Part shown: positions 1-6,778 of the stretch, in pieces
How the letters are laid out: each line of letters starts with the position of its first letter
Numbering within the stretch: position 1 is the first letter of the stretch
Assembly: GCA_013202525.1 (NCBI GenBank)
Contig: JABMQS010000037.1
Coordinates: forward strand, 1-36,801
Source of the DNA: Candidatus Omnitrophota bacterium
Lineage (GTDB): Bacteria; Omnitrophota; Gorgyraeia; JABMRG01
Direction of reading: 5' to 3'
DNA length: 36,801 nt
Position numbers and translations under genes: made by a program
Notes under the pieces: model-generated
The model's database searches: none
What the model was told of the DNA's origin: nothing
The model's input: the letters and a program-made list of their open reading frames with translations, nothing else

Positions 1-1523
1 AGTTCGATCTGCAGCCTGCGCCTCTCAAAATAGAGCTTATCCACCTCATCCAAGATGTCGTTTCGAAGTTGCACCATAAGCCGCGACCTTACGTCTATAC
101 TGGTCTGGCTTGGATTCCAAATCATATCACCCAGGTCCCACGTGGCGGTTATATCCCAACCGCGATTCTTATCCTTAGGACCCTCTATATAGAAGTCAGG
201 ATTTAAGGTACCCCCTCTATCCAGATCTATGGTCCTTCCGACATCACCATCGAGGCCTGCAGTAACCTTGGGCAGCCATGCTTTATTGGCTGCAGCCTGT
301 CGCATCCATTTTATCTTTTCAGGTGACACTTCTGCATACCTTATTGCTGCCTGCTGAACTTCAGAGATGCTCGGTTCCTTTTCTGTGAATCTACCAAAAC
401 CTTTGCAAGCTGCAATACCCTCACTGGATGAAGATTTATCTATCTTTAACCTGTATAGACCATTGCCAGAAGCAGCATAAAGCGTCTCCTTCTTTTTGTC
501 CAAGCTAAGTGAATTTACCCGTGGCGAGGCAAGGCCCGAGGAGATGCTTCTCCACATATCGTCTTTTTTGTTATAGTAAAATACACCTTTTTCCGTTGCC
601 GCGAATATTCCATTATCCAGAGGCAATAAAAACCTTATCTTCCTCGTAAGCAGTCCTTCGGTATTCATCAGTTGCCAGCTTTCACCCTTATCCTTAGAAA
701 CCAGCGGCCCTTTGTCCGTAGCCAGGTATATTGAACTGCCGAAACAGGCAATATGATAGAGCCTTCCATCTTTCTGATCTTCATCAAAGTCACCTTCTAC
801 ATCATCGCCGTTACCGTTCTCTCTTTCTGAGGCCTTTTGAATATATACCCTGTCCCAAAGATCCAAATCATCTTTAATGCGGTAGACACCATCAATGGCA
901 CAGACATAGATATTATCCACACCTTCTGCAATAGCTACTACCTCTTTATTGGTAAAGATATTGACCGCGCTCCAATTCCTGCCGGCGTCTTTACTCTGAA
1001 ACAGGCCTCTTTTTGTGCCAACATATATAGAGGATGGGTGATGTTTAGTTGCAATGACATAGACCACATCTCTCTGAAGTTCATCCCGCCCCCTGAAAGA
1101 CCTGAGCCAGTTCTTGCCGCCATCACTACTGATATAGAGTCCATTAGATGTTGCGGCAAATATCCTATATATATCAACGGGGTCATAACTGATAAGATTG
1201 ACACCTCTCCTTTCACCCTTTAGCAGAAAAGCTCCTTGCCAGCTTTCTCCAAAATCTTCGCTTTTGTAGATAGACCTATCAGCGCCTGCAAAAAGATTGC
1301 CTTCTGTTTCTTTAATGGCACATATTGCTGTAACCTTTGCCTCGTCTATGCCTGTATCGCACTCTTGCCAAACGAGCTCTTCTTGCGTATAACCTTCAGC
1401 AGCCATCAGAAAAACCACAAAAAATACAAACAGGCTCATAACCCATCTCTTGAGCCTCAGAAACTCTGCATATCTCAGCTGCCCCTCTCTCTTCCTTCTA
1501 CATCTCTTACGTCTTTTCCCCAT
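1..1523 (-). CDS. BNR-type beta-propeller protein with C-terminal TolC-like region (partial, runs off left edge)
   Basis: This gene is absent from the ORF track because its stop lies outside the window. I translated the minus strand from the ATG at 1523 and it stays open to base 1 (about 507 codons). The start is preceded by a strong Shine-Dalgarno (AAAGGAGGAGAG). A basic N-terminus is followed by a hydrophobic segment near residues 29-42, so it is probably exported. At least four BNR/Asp-box repeats follow (SEDFGESW near 88, SSDGGKNW near 132, SKDAGRNW near 177, SKDKGESW further on), the signature of a sortilin or photosystem-stability-type beta-propeller. The last 120 or so residues (QTSIDVRSRLMVQLRNDILD, LYFERRRLQ) resemble helical segments of outer-membrane efflux (TolC-like) proteins. 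The role is unknown; the fold assignments are inferred from motifs. Confidence 0.75.
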   Translation of the reverse strand, partial: MGKRRKRCRRKREGQLRYAEFLRLKRWVMSLFVFFVVFLMAAEGYTQEELVWQECDTGIDEAKVTAICAIKETEGNLFAGADRSIYKSEDFGESWQGAFLLKGERRGVNLISYDPVDIYRIFAATSNGLYISSDGGKNWLRSFRGRDELQRDVVYVIATKHHPSSIYVGTKRGLFQSKDAGRNWSAVNIFTNKEVVAIAEGVDNIYVCAIDGVYRIKDDLDLWDRVYIQKASERENGNGDDVEGDFDEDQKDGRLYHIACFGSSIYLATDKGPLVSKDKGESWQLMNTEGLLTRKIRFLLPLDNGIFAATEKGVFYYNKKDDMWRSISSGLASPRVNSLSLDKKKETLYAASGNGLYRLKIDKSSSSEGIAACKGFGRFTEKEPSISEVQQAAIRYAEVSPEKIKWMRQAAANKAWLPKVTAGLDGDVGRTIDLDRGGTLNPDFYIEGPKDKNRGWDITATWDLGDMIWNPSQTSIDVRSRLMVQLRNDILDEVDKLYFERRRLQIE

Positions 1524-1536
1524 CTCTCCTCCTTTA

Positions 1537-2112
1537 TTAGCGAAACCCTATCCGCCTCCTTGGCTTCTTCTGCGGCGGCTCCAGCAACCTTTGTATGGCT
1601 TTAAATACAGAATGAAATTGCGCATCATACTTCCTCTCCAGCGCCTCAAACTTTCGTTTCAGGCCTGTGTAGGTCAAGGCCGTTCTTCTCAAATTTACAA
1701 AGGCGCGCATAATCTGTATATTTACAACAATAGCCCTGTTGCTATTCAAAACGCTTGAAAGCATAGATACCCCCTGCTCAGTAAAAGCGTAGGGTAGGTA
1801 TCTATGCCCACCCCATCTTGAGGTCACAGATTGTGACCTCAAGTTTTTGCCCAATCTTGAAGTCACAGATTGTGACTTCAGGGGTATGCCCTTTAAGGTC
1901 ACAAAATGTGACCTTAAAGATCTGATTTCTCCCCATGTCAACCTGAACATAAAATCCTCTGGAAATCTCTTTTTGTTTCTCTTTACAGCTTGATTTAAAA
2001 CCTTAGTGGTCACTCCATAAAGCTCTGCCAGATCGCTATCCAGCATCACCCTCTTGCCTCTGATCTGAAATATCCTATTCTCTATCTTTTCGTCTGGGAT
2101 TGATTTCAACAT
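1537..2112 (-). CDS. ORF6N-domain DNA-binding protein
   Basis: A 191-residue protein. Residues about 8-95 match the ORF6N/KilA-N-like domain common in phage and uncultured bacteria (RGKRVMLDSDLAELYGV, then NKKRFPEDFMFRLT), followed by the family hallmark YAFTEQGVSMLSSVL and a helical, basic C-terminus. Between these lies an internal repeat of 12-13 residues (LRSHFVT, LKSQSVTSR, LRSQSVTSR). Each unit is encoded by a near-perfect DNA palindrome (separate entries). ORF6N proteins are thought to bind DNA; the target is unknown. The gene ends 13 nt before the propeller gene, which has its own ribosome site, so the two may be co-transcribed. The ATG has only a weak Shine-Dalgarno. It has a good promoter about 120 nt upstream. 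Confidence 0.85.
   Translation of the reverse strand: MLKSIPDEKIENRIFQIRGKRVMLDSDLAELYGVTTKVLNQAVKRNKKRFPEDFMFRLTWGEIRSLRSHFVTLKGIPLKSQSVTSRLGKNLRSQSVTSRWGGHRYLPYAFTEQGVSMLSSVLNSNRAIVVNIQIMRAFVNLRRTALTYTGLKRKFEALERKYDAQFHSVFKAIQRLLEPPQKKPRRRIGFR
1817..1843. repeat. Palindrome 1 inside the ORF6N gene
   Basis: Perfect 12-nt arms (CTTGAGGTCACA / TGTGACCTCAAG) around the 3-nt centre GAT. It encodes an LRSQSVTSR-type unit on the minus strand. Confidence 0.9.
1856..1882. repeat. Palindrome 2 inside the ORF6N gene
   Basis: Arms CTTGAAGTCACA / TGTGACTTCAGG around GAT, with one mismatch. Its centre is 39 nt from palindrome 1. Relative to palindrome 1 the G-to-A change in one arm is matched by C-to-T in the other, so the symmetry is kept. 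Confidence 0.9.
1891..1919. repeat. Palindrome 3 inside the ORF6N gene
   Basis: Perfect 13-nt arms (CTTTAAGGTCACA / TGTGACCTTAAAG) around AAA. Its centre is 36 nt from palindrome 2. It encodes LRSHFVTLK. Confidence 0.9.
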
Positions 2113-2122
2113 TTAACTCGCT

Positions 2123-2147
2123 TTAAGGTGTCAATTTGGCACCTTAA
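2123..2147. repeat. Palindrome 4 in the ORF6N leader
   Basis: Arms TTAAGGTG / CACCTTAA with a partly symmetric core (TCAATTTGG). It lies between the predicted transcription start and the ORF6N ATG. Its outer arms resemble those of palindrome 3. Confidence 0.85.
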
Positions 2148-2157
2148 TAGCCTGGTT

Positions 2158-2184
2158 CTCGAGGTGCCAGTTCGGCACCTCGAG
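2158..2184. repeat. Palindrome 5 in the ORF6N leader
   Basis: Perfect 11-nt arms (CTCGAGGTGCC / GGCACCTCGAG) around AGTTC. Its centre is 36 nt from palindrome 4, the same spacing as the coding-region copies. Confidence 0.85.
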
Positions 2185-2231
2185 TTCTTCGTTCAGGGGT
2201 AGCCATGATTTAAGGTATCTCGTGTTAATAA

Positions 2232-2260
2232 CCTATATCATGAATTTGCAGATTTGTCAA
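2232..2260 (-). promoter_or_regulatory. Predicted sigma70 promoter of the ORF6N gene
   Basis: On the minus strand, TTGACA (2255-2260) and TATAGG (2232-2237) are separated by 17 nt. Transcription would start near 2225, giving a leader of about 112 nt that contains palindromes 4 and 5. It faces away from the promoter of the plus-strand regulator. Confidence 0.6.
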
Positions 2261-2295
2261 CAAATATTTGAAGAAAAATCAACATCATCGCCTTT

Positions 2296-2318
2296 AAATT
2301 TGATGAAATATCAAATTT
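2296..2318. promoter_or_regulatory. Candidate operator between divergent promoters
   Basis: Inverted repeat AAATTTGAT-GAAAT-ATCAAATTT with 9-nt arms. It lies between the two divergent -35 boxes, directly upstream of the plus-strand one. An XRE regulator is encoded just downstream, so autoregulation through this site is a plausible inference; no binding evidence exists in the sequence. Confidence 0.45.
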
Positions 2319-2321
2319 CAC

Positions 2322-2350
2322 TTGACATAAATATGGAAATCTGATATAGT
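2322..2350 (+). promoter_or_regulatory. Sigma70 promoter giving a leaderless mRNA for the XRE/cupin gene
   Basis: TTGACA (2322-2327) and TATAGT (2345-2350) with a 17-nt spacer. Only 9 nt separate the -10 box from the ATG at 2360, and an in-frame TGA at 2342 rules out an earlier start. The transcript would begin at or within a few bases of the start codon. Confidence 0.75.
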
Positions 2351-2359
2351 GCTCAAGTT

Positions 2360-2911
2360 ATGAAGATAGGTGATAAGATCAGGAAGGTTCGCAAGGAAAA
2401 AAAGATGACCCTGAGGGCTTTGTCAGAGGCCAGTGGGGTAGCGCTCGCCACATTGAGCAGGATCGAAAACAATAAGATGACAGGCACTGTAAAGTCTCAC
2501 CAGGCCATCGCGTCCGGCCTCGGCCTGATCCTGCCGCAGCTATACGAAGATATGGAGATCGGAAAAAGCCTTGTAGACTTTCAACCACGACAAAACCGCA
2601 CAGATGTATTTATCCACAATGATAAGGCATCCTATGATATGCTGACAAGCAACGTGCTTTCCAAAAAGATGATGCCGGTCATGCTGAAGATCGCACCGGG
2701 CGGCGAAACCGCCGTAGAATCCCTGCCGAAGAATACGGAAAAATTTATCTACATAATTAAAGGCAGATGCAAAGTATCCGTAGGCCCTGAGGCCTATATA
2801 TTAAAGAAGGGGCAGACATTATACCTGAATGCCTCTCTGCGCCACCATCTAAAGAATGCCGGTACAGAAGAGACACAAGCCATATGTATTATCACCCCAC
2901 CTGCATTATAG
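2360..2911 (+). CDS. XRE-family regulator with C-terminal cupin domain
   Basis: A 183-residue transcriptional regulator. Residues about 4-60 form an XRE/Cro helix-turn-helix (IGDKIRKVRKEKKMTLRALS, then SGVALATLSRIENN). Residues about 105-180 form a small cupin barrel (KNTEKFIYIIKGRCKVSVG, LKKGQTLYLNASLRHHLKN). Proteins of this layout usually sense a small ligand through the cupin and repress or activate nearby genes; the ligand here cannot be told. It opens a three-gene plus-strand unit and is followed after 12 nt by the response regulator. There is no Shine-Dalgarno and the ATG sits 9 nt after the -10 box, so translation is probably leaderless. Confidence 0.9.
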   Translation: MKIGDKIRKVRKEKKMTLRALSEASGVALATLSRIENNKMTGTVKSHQAIASGLGLILPQLYEDMEIGKSLVDFQPRQNRTDVFIHNDKASYDMLTSNVLSKKMMPVMLKIAPGGETAVESLPKNTEKFIYIIKGRCKVSVGPEAYILKKGQTLYLNASLRHHLKNAGTEETQAICIITPPAL

Positions 2912-2923
2912 GAGGTCTTTAAA

Positions 2924-3280
2924 ATGCACAAGATACTGATATGCGATGATGAAGAGGCTGTCCGCGAATCCCTGGGGCTCATTCTTTCTGAAAAGTATGA
3001 CCTGGTATTTGCTAAAGACGGCGGAGAATTGATTCAGCTGTTGAAGGCCACGCCTGATACAAAGGCCATCCTGCTGGATATCAAGATGCCTGAGAAAAAC
3101 GGCATTGAGGTGCTGGGTGAGATAAGATCCTTTAACAGCGATATACCGGTTATAATTTCAACAGGATATCAGAGTGTTGAAACTGCGGCCGAGGCCATAA
3201 AGGCCGGGGCCTGCAACTATATTGTAAAACCATTCGAAACAGATGCTGTCCTTGAGGCCCTTCAAAAAGCGGTCTCGTAA
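2924..3280 (+). CDS. Single-domain (CheY-like) response regulator
   Basis: A 118-residue stand-alone receiver domain. The acidic pair is D9-D10, the phosphoacceptor is D52 in ILLDIKMP, and the conserved Thr and Lys are T80 (IISTGY) and K102 (IVKPFE). No output domain follows. A strong Shine-Dalgarno (AGGAGGT) precedes the ATG. The histidine kinase begins 3 nt after its stop, so the two are almost certainly partners. Output must come through protein interaction or a phosphorelay; the XRE/cupin protein encoded upstream is a possible but unproven target. Confidence 0.92.
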   Translation: MHKILICDDEEAVRESLGLILSEKYDLVFAKDGGELIQLLKATPDTKAILLDIKMPEKNGIEVLGEIRSFNSDIPVIISTGYQSVETAAEAIKAGACNYIVKPFETDAVLEALQKAVS

Positions 3281-3283
3281 CCT

Positions 3284-4843
3284 ATGCTTACCTATTACAT
3301 CACCTCTCTATTGACCACCATAACATGTCTTGGGCTCGGTGTCTTTGTGCTCTGCAAAAATACCAAAAACCCTTTGCATCGTTCACTCTTCAGGTTAAAC
3401 CTCGCCGTTGCACTGTGGAGTTTCTTTCTCTTTCTGCACTACTCATCAAAGACTATGCCGGCTGCTATGGCAAATTTGAGGCTTCTGCAGGCAGCGTCTG
3501 TATTTATCCCATCATGCTATCTTCACTTTATAATCAACCTGCTGGGCATAAAAGATAGAAAGCCATTAAGGCTCTCCTATTTCTTAAGCGTGGTCTTTCT
3601 TTTCATAAGCTTTACGCCTTTATTTGTATCGGGCGTTGAGCCCAAACTGCAGTTTCGCTTCTACGCCACTGCCGGGCCGCTCTATCTGCCCTGGATTATC
3701 ACATATATTGCTATATCGGGCTACGGGATCTACCTTATGCTAAAGAACTACAACGCATCACCACCGCTGAAGAAGAATCAGATAAGGTATGTCCTCCTTG
3801 CCTCATTAATAGGTTTTGCTGGAGGAGCCACAATATACCCTCTTTTTTATAACATCCCGTTTCCACCTGTGGGTGAACATATAATATTCCTGTATCCTTT
3901 TATCTTTGCGCTGGCTGTCCTAAAACATAATATCCTCGACCTAAAGATAGTGATCAAGCGCACTGTCGTTTACTCTCTCTCAGTCATCCTTATAACACTG
4001 ACGTACCTTATAGTAGTGCTTCTGGCGGAGAGGCTGCTGCGCAATATCGTCGGGTATCAATCACTATGGTCAACGGTAATAGCCGCTATCTGTATTGCAC
4101 TCTTATTTAACCCTCTCAAAAACAGGGTGCAGGCCCTGATAGAAAAAATATATATAAAGAGCGCGTATCAGCGCTTTAAGAAGGAGCTGCTTGAATCCGA
4201 CAAGCAAAAGGCGCTGGCCCAATTAGCGGCCGGAATGGCACATGAAATCCGCAATCCTTTGACCGCCATCAAGACTTTCTCAGAATTTCTGCCGGAGAAA
4301 TTTGATGATGCGCAGTTCAGGGAAAAGTTCTCGCGGATAGTAACGACAGAGGTAAACAAAATAGACTCTCTTATAACCCAGCTCATCGAATTTGCCAAGC
4401 CCTCTGCATTGAATATATCTCCTACGGATATACACGGCCTCACCGATTACACACTAGACCTTCTTTCAAGCGAGGTATTAAAACACAAAATCAAACTCAT
4501 AAAACATTATACCAAAGATGACCCTATGGTAGAGGCAGACGCGAACAAGTTGCGCCACGTCCTGTTTAATATCATAAAGAACGCTATCGAGGCCATCGGG
4601 GATAATGGCACCCTGACAATCACAACGCGCAGAACAGATAGATTTGTTATTGAAATCGCAGATACGGGCGGGGGAATAACTCAAGACGACTTAAATAAAA
4701 TTTTCGAACCTTTTTTCTCGACCAAGGAAAAGGGGGCGGGGCTGGGGCTTGCGGTAGTTCAGGGCATCGTAGCCGAACACAACGCAACGATCTCTGTCAA
4801 AAGCACCCTCGGCTCAGGCACTACATTCATCCTGCAATTCTAA
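3284..4843 (+). CDS. Multi-pass membrane sensor histidine kinase
   Basis: A 519-residue kinase. Residues about 1-275 contain roughly eight or nine hydrophobic segments and resemble the 7TM N-terminal region of some bacterial kinases. The dimerisation and phosphoacceptor domain holds H320 in AGMAHEIRNPLTAIK. The ATPase domain shows the N box (NIIKNAIEAI), G1 (DTGGGI), an F box (FEPFFSTK) and G2 (GAGLGLAVV). The NtrB/AtoS-like catalytic core is complete, so it should autophosphorylate and pass phosphate to the adjacent receiver. The signal is unknown, perhaps membrane-borne because no large periplasmic domain is visible. Its 3' end overlaps the convergent DUF218 gene by 4 nt. Confidence 0.92.
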   Translation: MLTYYITSLLTTITCLGLGVFVLCKNTKNPLHRSLFRLNLAVALWSFFLFLHYSSKTMPAAMANLRLLQAASVFIPSCYLHFIINLLGIKDRKPLRLSYFLSVVFLFISFTPLFVSGVEPKLQFRFYATAGPLYLPWIITYIAISGYGIYLMLKNYNASPPLKKNQIRYVLLASLIGFAGGATIYPLFYNIPFPPVGEHIIFLYPFIFALAVLKHNILDLKIVIKRTVVYSLSVILITLTYLIVVLLAERLLRNIVGYQSLWSTVIAAICIALLFNPLKNRVQALIEKIYIKSAYQRFKKELLESDKQKALAQLAAGMAHEIRNPLTAIKTFSEFLPEKFDDAQFREKFSRIVTTEVNKIDSLITQLIEFAKPSALNISPTDIHGLTDYTLDLLSSEVLKHKIKLIKHYTKDDPMVEADANKLRHVLFNIIKNAIEAIGDNGTLTITTRRTDRFVIEIADTGGGITQDDLNKIFEPFFSTKEKGAGLGLAVVQGIVAEHNATISVKSTLGSGTTFILQF

Positions 4844-5514
4844 AAACTATCGAATCTTGTCCTTTTTTTCCCAAGCAAAAAGTGGTAAAAGAAATTATAG
4901 GGAATCGACATATATTCAAGGCTTACTGCCTTTACATCCTTCTCGCTGCGCCACCAACTATCGGGGCGGTAGGCCTCATTCCTCGCAGTGCAATTATATA
5001 TCTTTATCCCGGTGCCCCTGAAGACCATCCTGAATATCATCAGGGCGCGCCTGGTGTGATATGTGCTTGTGACCAATATCAGGGACCTTAGTTTCTCCTT
5101 GAGCATATAGTCCCGTGTAGCAACTGCTTCATCGTATGTAGAGGTTACCGTCTTATCTGTAAATAATATGCCTTTTGGGTTCTTCCCGAAATACCTGAAT
5201 GCCTTTAGTGTAAACTCCTTTGGCGGAATATCCTTTAAGCCAAGCACCCTGTTCTTAAAATGATAGTATTCGCGCAGCTCCTCTTCCCTTTCAGGCAGGA
5301 TAGAGATCACTATCCTCTTTGAATACCCTTCATCATAGAGCTCCACTGCCTTCTTAAACCGGAAATAAGCATCGCCCCTGAGCAGGACTATGCAATCTGC
5401 CTTGCGGATATTATCCTTCATCAACAGGCAGGTCGCCGGCAACGGAAGCCACAACCTGTATGTTGCGGCAATAACCACTAGTATAAATAAAATCAATACA
5501 AGTCTGTTTTTCAT
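4840..5514 (-). CDS. DUF218 (YdcF/SanA/ElyC-like) membrane-anchored protein
   Basis: A 224-residue protein with an N-terminal membrane anchor (residues about 4-25). The DUF218 core follows: DCIVLLRGDAYFRFKKAVEL, a middle region with TVTSTYDEA, and the family motif LVTSTYHTRRALMIF. Family members such as SanA and ElyC act in envelope integrity and peptidoglycan or lipid-carrier metabolism in E. coli; the reaction here is unknown. It begins 7 nt after the antiporter stop and is the last gene of the minus-strand run. The Shine-Dalgarno is weak. Confidence 0.85.
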   Translation of the reverse strand: MKNRLVLILFILVVIAATYRLWLPLPATCLLMKDNIRKADCIVLLRGDAYFRFKKAVELYDEGYSKRIVISILPEREEELREYYHFKNRVLGLKDIPPKEFTLKAFRYFGKNPKGILFTDKTVTSTYDEAVATRDYMLKEKLRSLILVTSTYHTRRALMIFRMVFRGTGIKIYNCTARNEAYRPDSWWRSEKDVKAVSLEYMSIPYNFFYHFLLGKKRTRFDSF

Positions 5515-5521
5515 ATAATAT

Positions 5522-6745
5522 CTAGCCGGCCTTTATCTCGCCTGACTTCCTTAGCGCCATCTTGATAAAGATGGGCCCTATAAGCTCATGGATTATTGTT
5601 GCCCCGATTATGACATTTATAATAATATCCGAGATGGCGTCAAATGCCGGTATCTGCTTCATCATGAGCGCAAGCCCCACGACAAGGCCGCCTACGGGAA
5701 TGAGCCCGCTAAAGGTATAGCGCTTTACATTGGGTGGAGACTTTGCAATGATACCGCCTGCAAAAACACCCGTGGCCTTGCCTATTGCCCTGAATATCGT
5801 AAAGAACAAGATCAGGACACAGGACGTCGGCAGGACCGCAAGGTTCAGGTGCATGCCGCTCAATGTAAAGAACAGGACAAATATCAGTTCTTCGGTATAG
5901 CGCTCAAAGACCTTGAATATCTTCTCTCTCTGGTGGTTAAAGTTGACAACCACTATGCCCATGACCATGGTACCGAGGAGCTGATCGATATTCAAAAGTG
6001 TTGCCACGCCGAAACATATCGAGAGAAGGCTGAGTATCACTACGATATATACGCCCTCTGTCTCCTTCTGTATAAGTACGGTTATCATATTAAAGATAAT
6101 ACCGAATATTATGCCCAAAACCACAGAGCCCGCAATGCTGATAAGCGGCTCAACCACTGAAGGGTAAAGCCCAAAATGCTCATGCAGGATAAATGCCTTG
6201 GCTATAACTATACCTAAACTGAAATTTATAATGCCCAGCACATCATCAGAGGCGGAGACACCCATTATTGTGCTGGTAACATCACCCTTTGCATTGTATT
6301 CATGCGCAACGGCAAGCGTGGGTGATGGATCTGTGGGCGAACCGAGCGTGCCTATCAGGATGCTTAAGGGAATGAAGGTGGTAAGCCACGTAGCATTGGG
6401 CAGGTGTATGAAAAACGGCGATATCGCCAAAAACCCCAGGATAAGCGCCGCAAATGCAAACTCTGCCTCGAGAAGCGTAATAATAACAATGCTCTTGCCG
6501 AGTTTCTTTATGCGGGGGAAAAAAAGCGTGCTTCCTATGGTAAAGGTAATAAATGAGAGCGCTATATTGGCAACGGTATCTGTCTGCCCTATAAAATCCT
6601 CTGAGATAAAATTAAAGAAACGCGGGTTTAGCAGAACGCCGGCTGTGATATAGCCGGTGACCTTCGGCAGTTTCAGCTTTGCCGCTATCTCTCCAAATAC
6701 AAAACCTGTAAATATTATTATACCGACAAGCAGAATTGGCTGCAT
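5522..6745 (-). CDS. CPA2-family cation:proton antiporter
   Basis: A 407-residue integral membrane protein with about 12 hydrophobic segments. It belongs to the Na+/H+ exchanger (CPA2/KefB-like) superfamily: LPKVTGYITAGVLLNPRFFN near the start, GTLGSPTDPSPTLAVAHE in the middle and a paired-aspartate motif in SASDDVLGIINF, the ion-binding carboxylates of electrogenic members. No TrkA-N/RCK domain follows, so it is the transport module only. It exchanges Na+ or K+ for protons across the inner membrane. A GAGG Shine-Dalgarno lies 8 nt upstream of the ATG. It follows the TPR gene by 33 nt. Confidence 0.9.
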   Translation of the reverse strand: MQPILLVGIIIFTGFVFGEIAAKLKLPKVTGYITAGVLLNPRFFNFISEDFIGQTDTVANIALSFITFTIGSTLFFPRIKKLGKSIVIITLLEAEFAFAALILGFLAISPFFIHLPNATWLTTFIPLSILIGTLGSPTDPSPTLAVAHEYNAKGDVTSTIMGVSASDDVLGIINFSLGIVIAKAFILHEHFGLYPSVVEPLISIAGSVVLGIIFGIIFNMITVLIQKETEGVYIVVILSLLSICFGVATLLNIDQLLGTMVMGIVVVNFNHQREKIFKVFERYTEELIFVLFFTLSGMHLNLAVLPTSCVLILFFTIFRAIGKATGVFAGGIIAKSPPNVKRYTFSGLIPVGGLVVGLALMMKQIPAFDAISDIIINVIIGATIIHELIGPIFIKMALRKSGEIKAG

Positions 6746-6778
6746 TGGCTTATCCTCATCCTTTCAAAAAAATCAATC

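Noticed and set aside
837-1758. Plus-strand and short minus-strand ORFs at 837-1223, 938-1216, 1236-1604 and 1450-1758
   Set aside because: They are shadows of the long minus-strand propeller gene, which the track omits because it lacks a stop in the window, and of the ORF6N gene.
2154-2213. A 20-codon ORF (MATPERRTRGAEL...) in the ORF6N leader
   Set aside because: No Shine-Dalgarno; its sequence is mostly the palindrome, so chance is sufficient.
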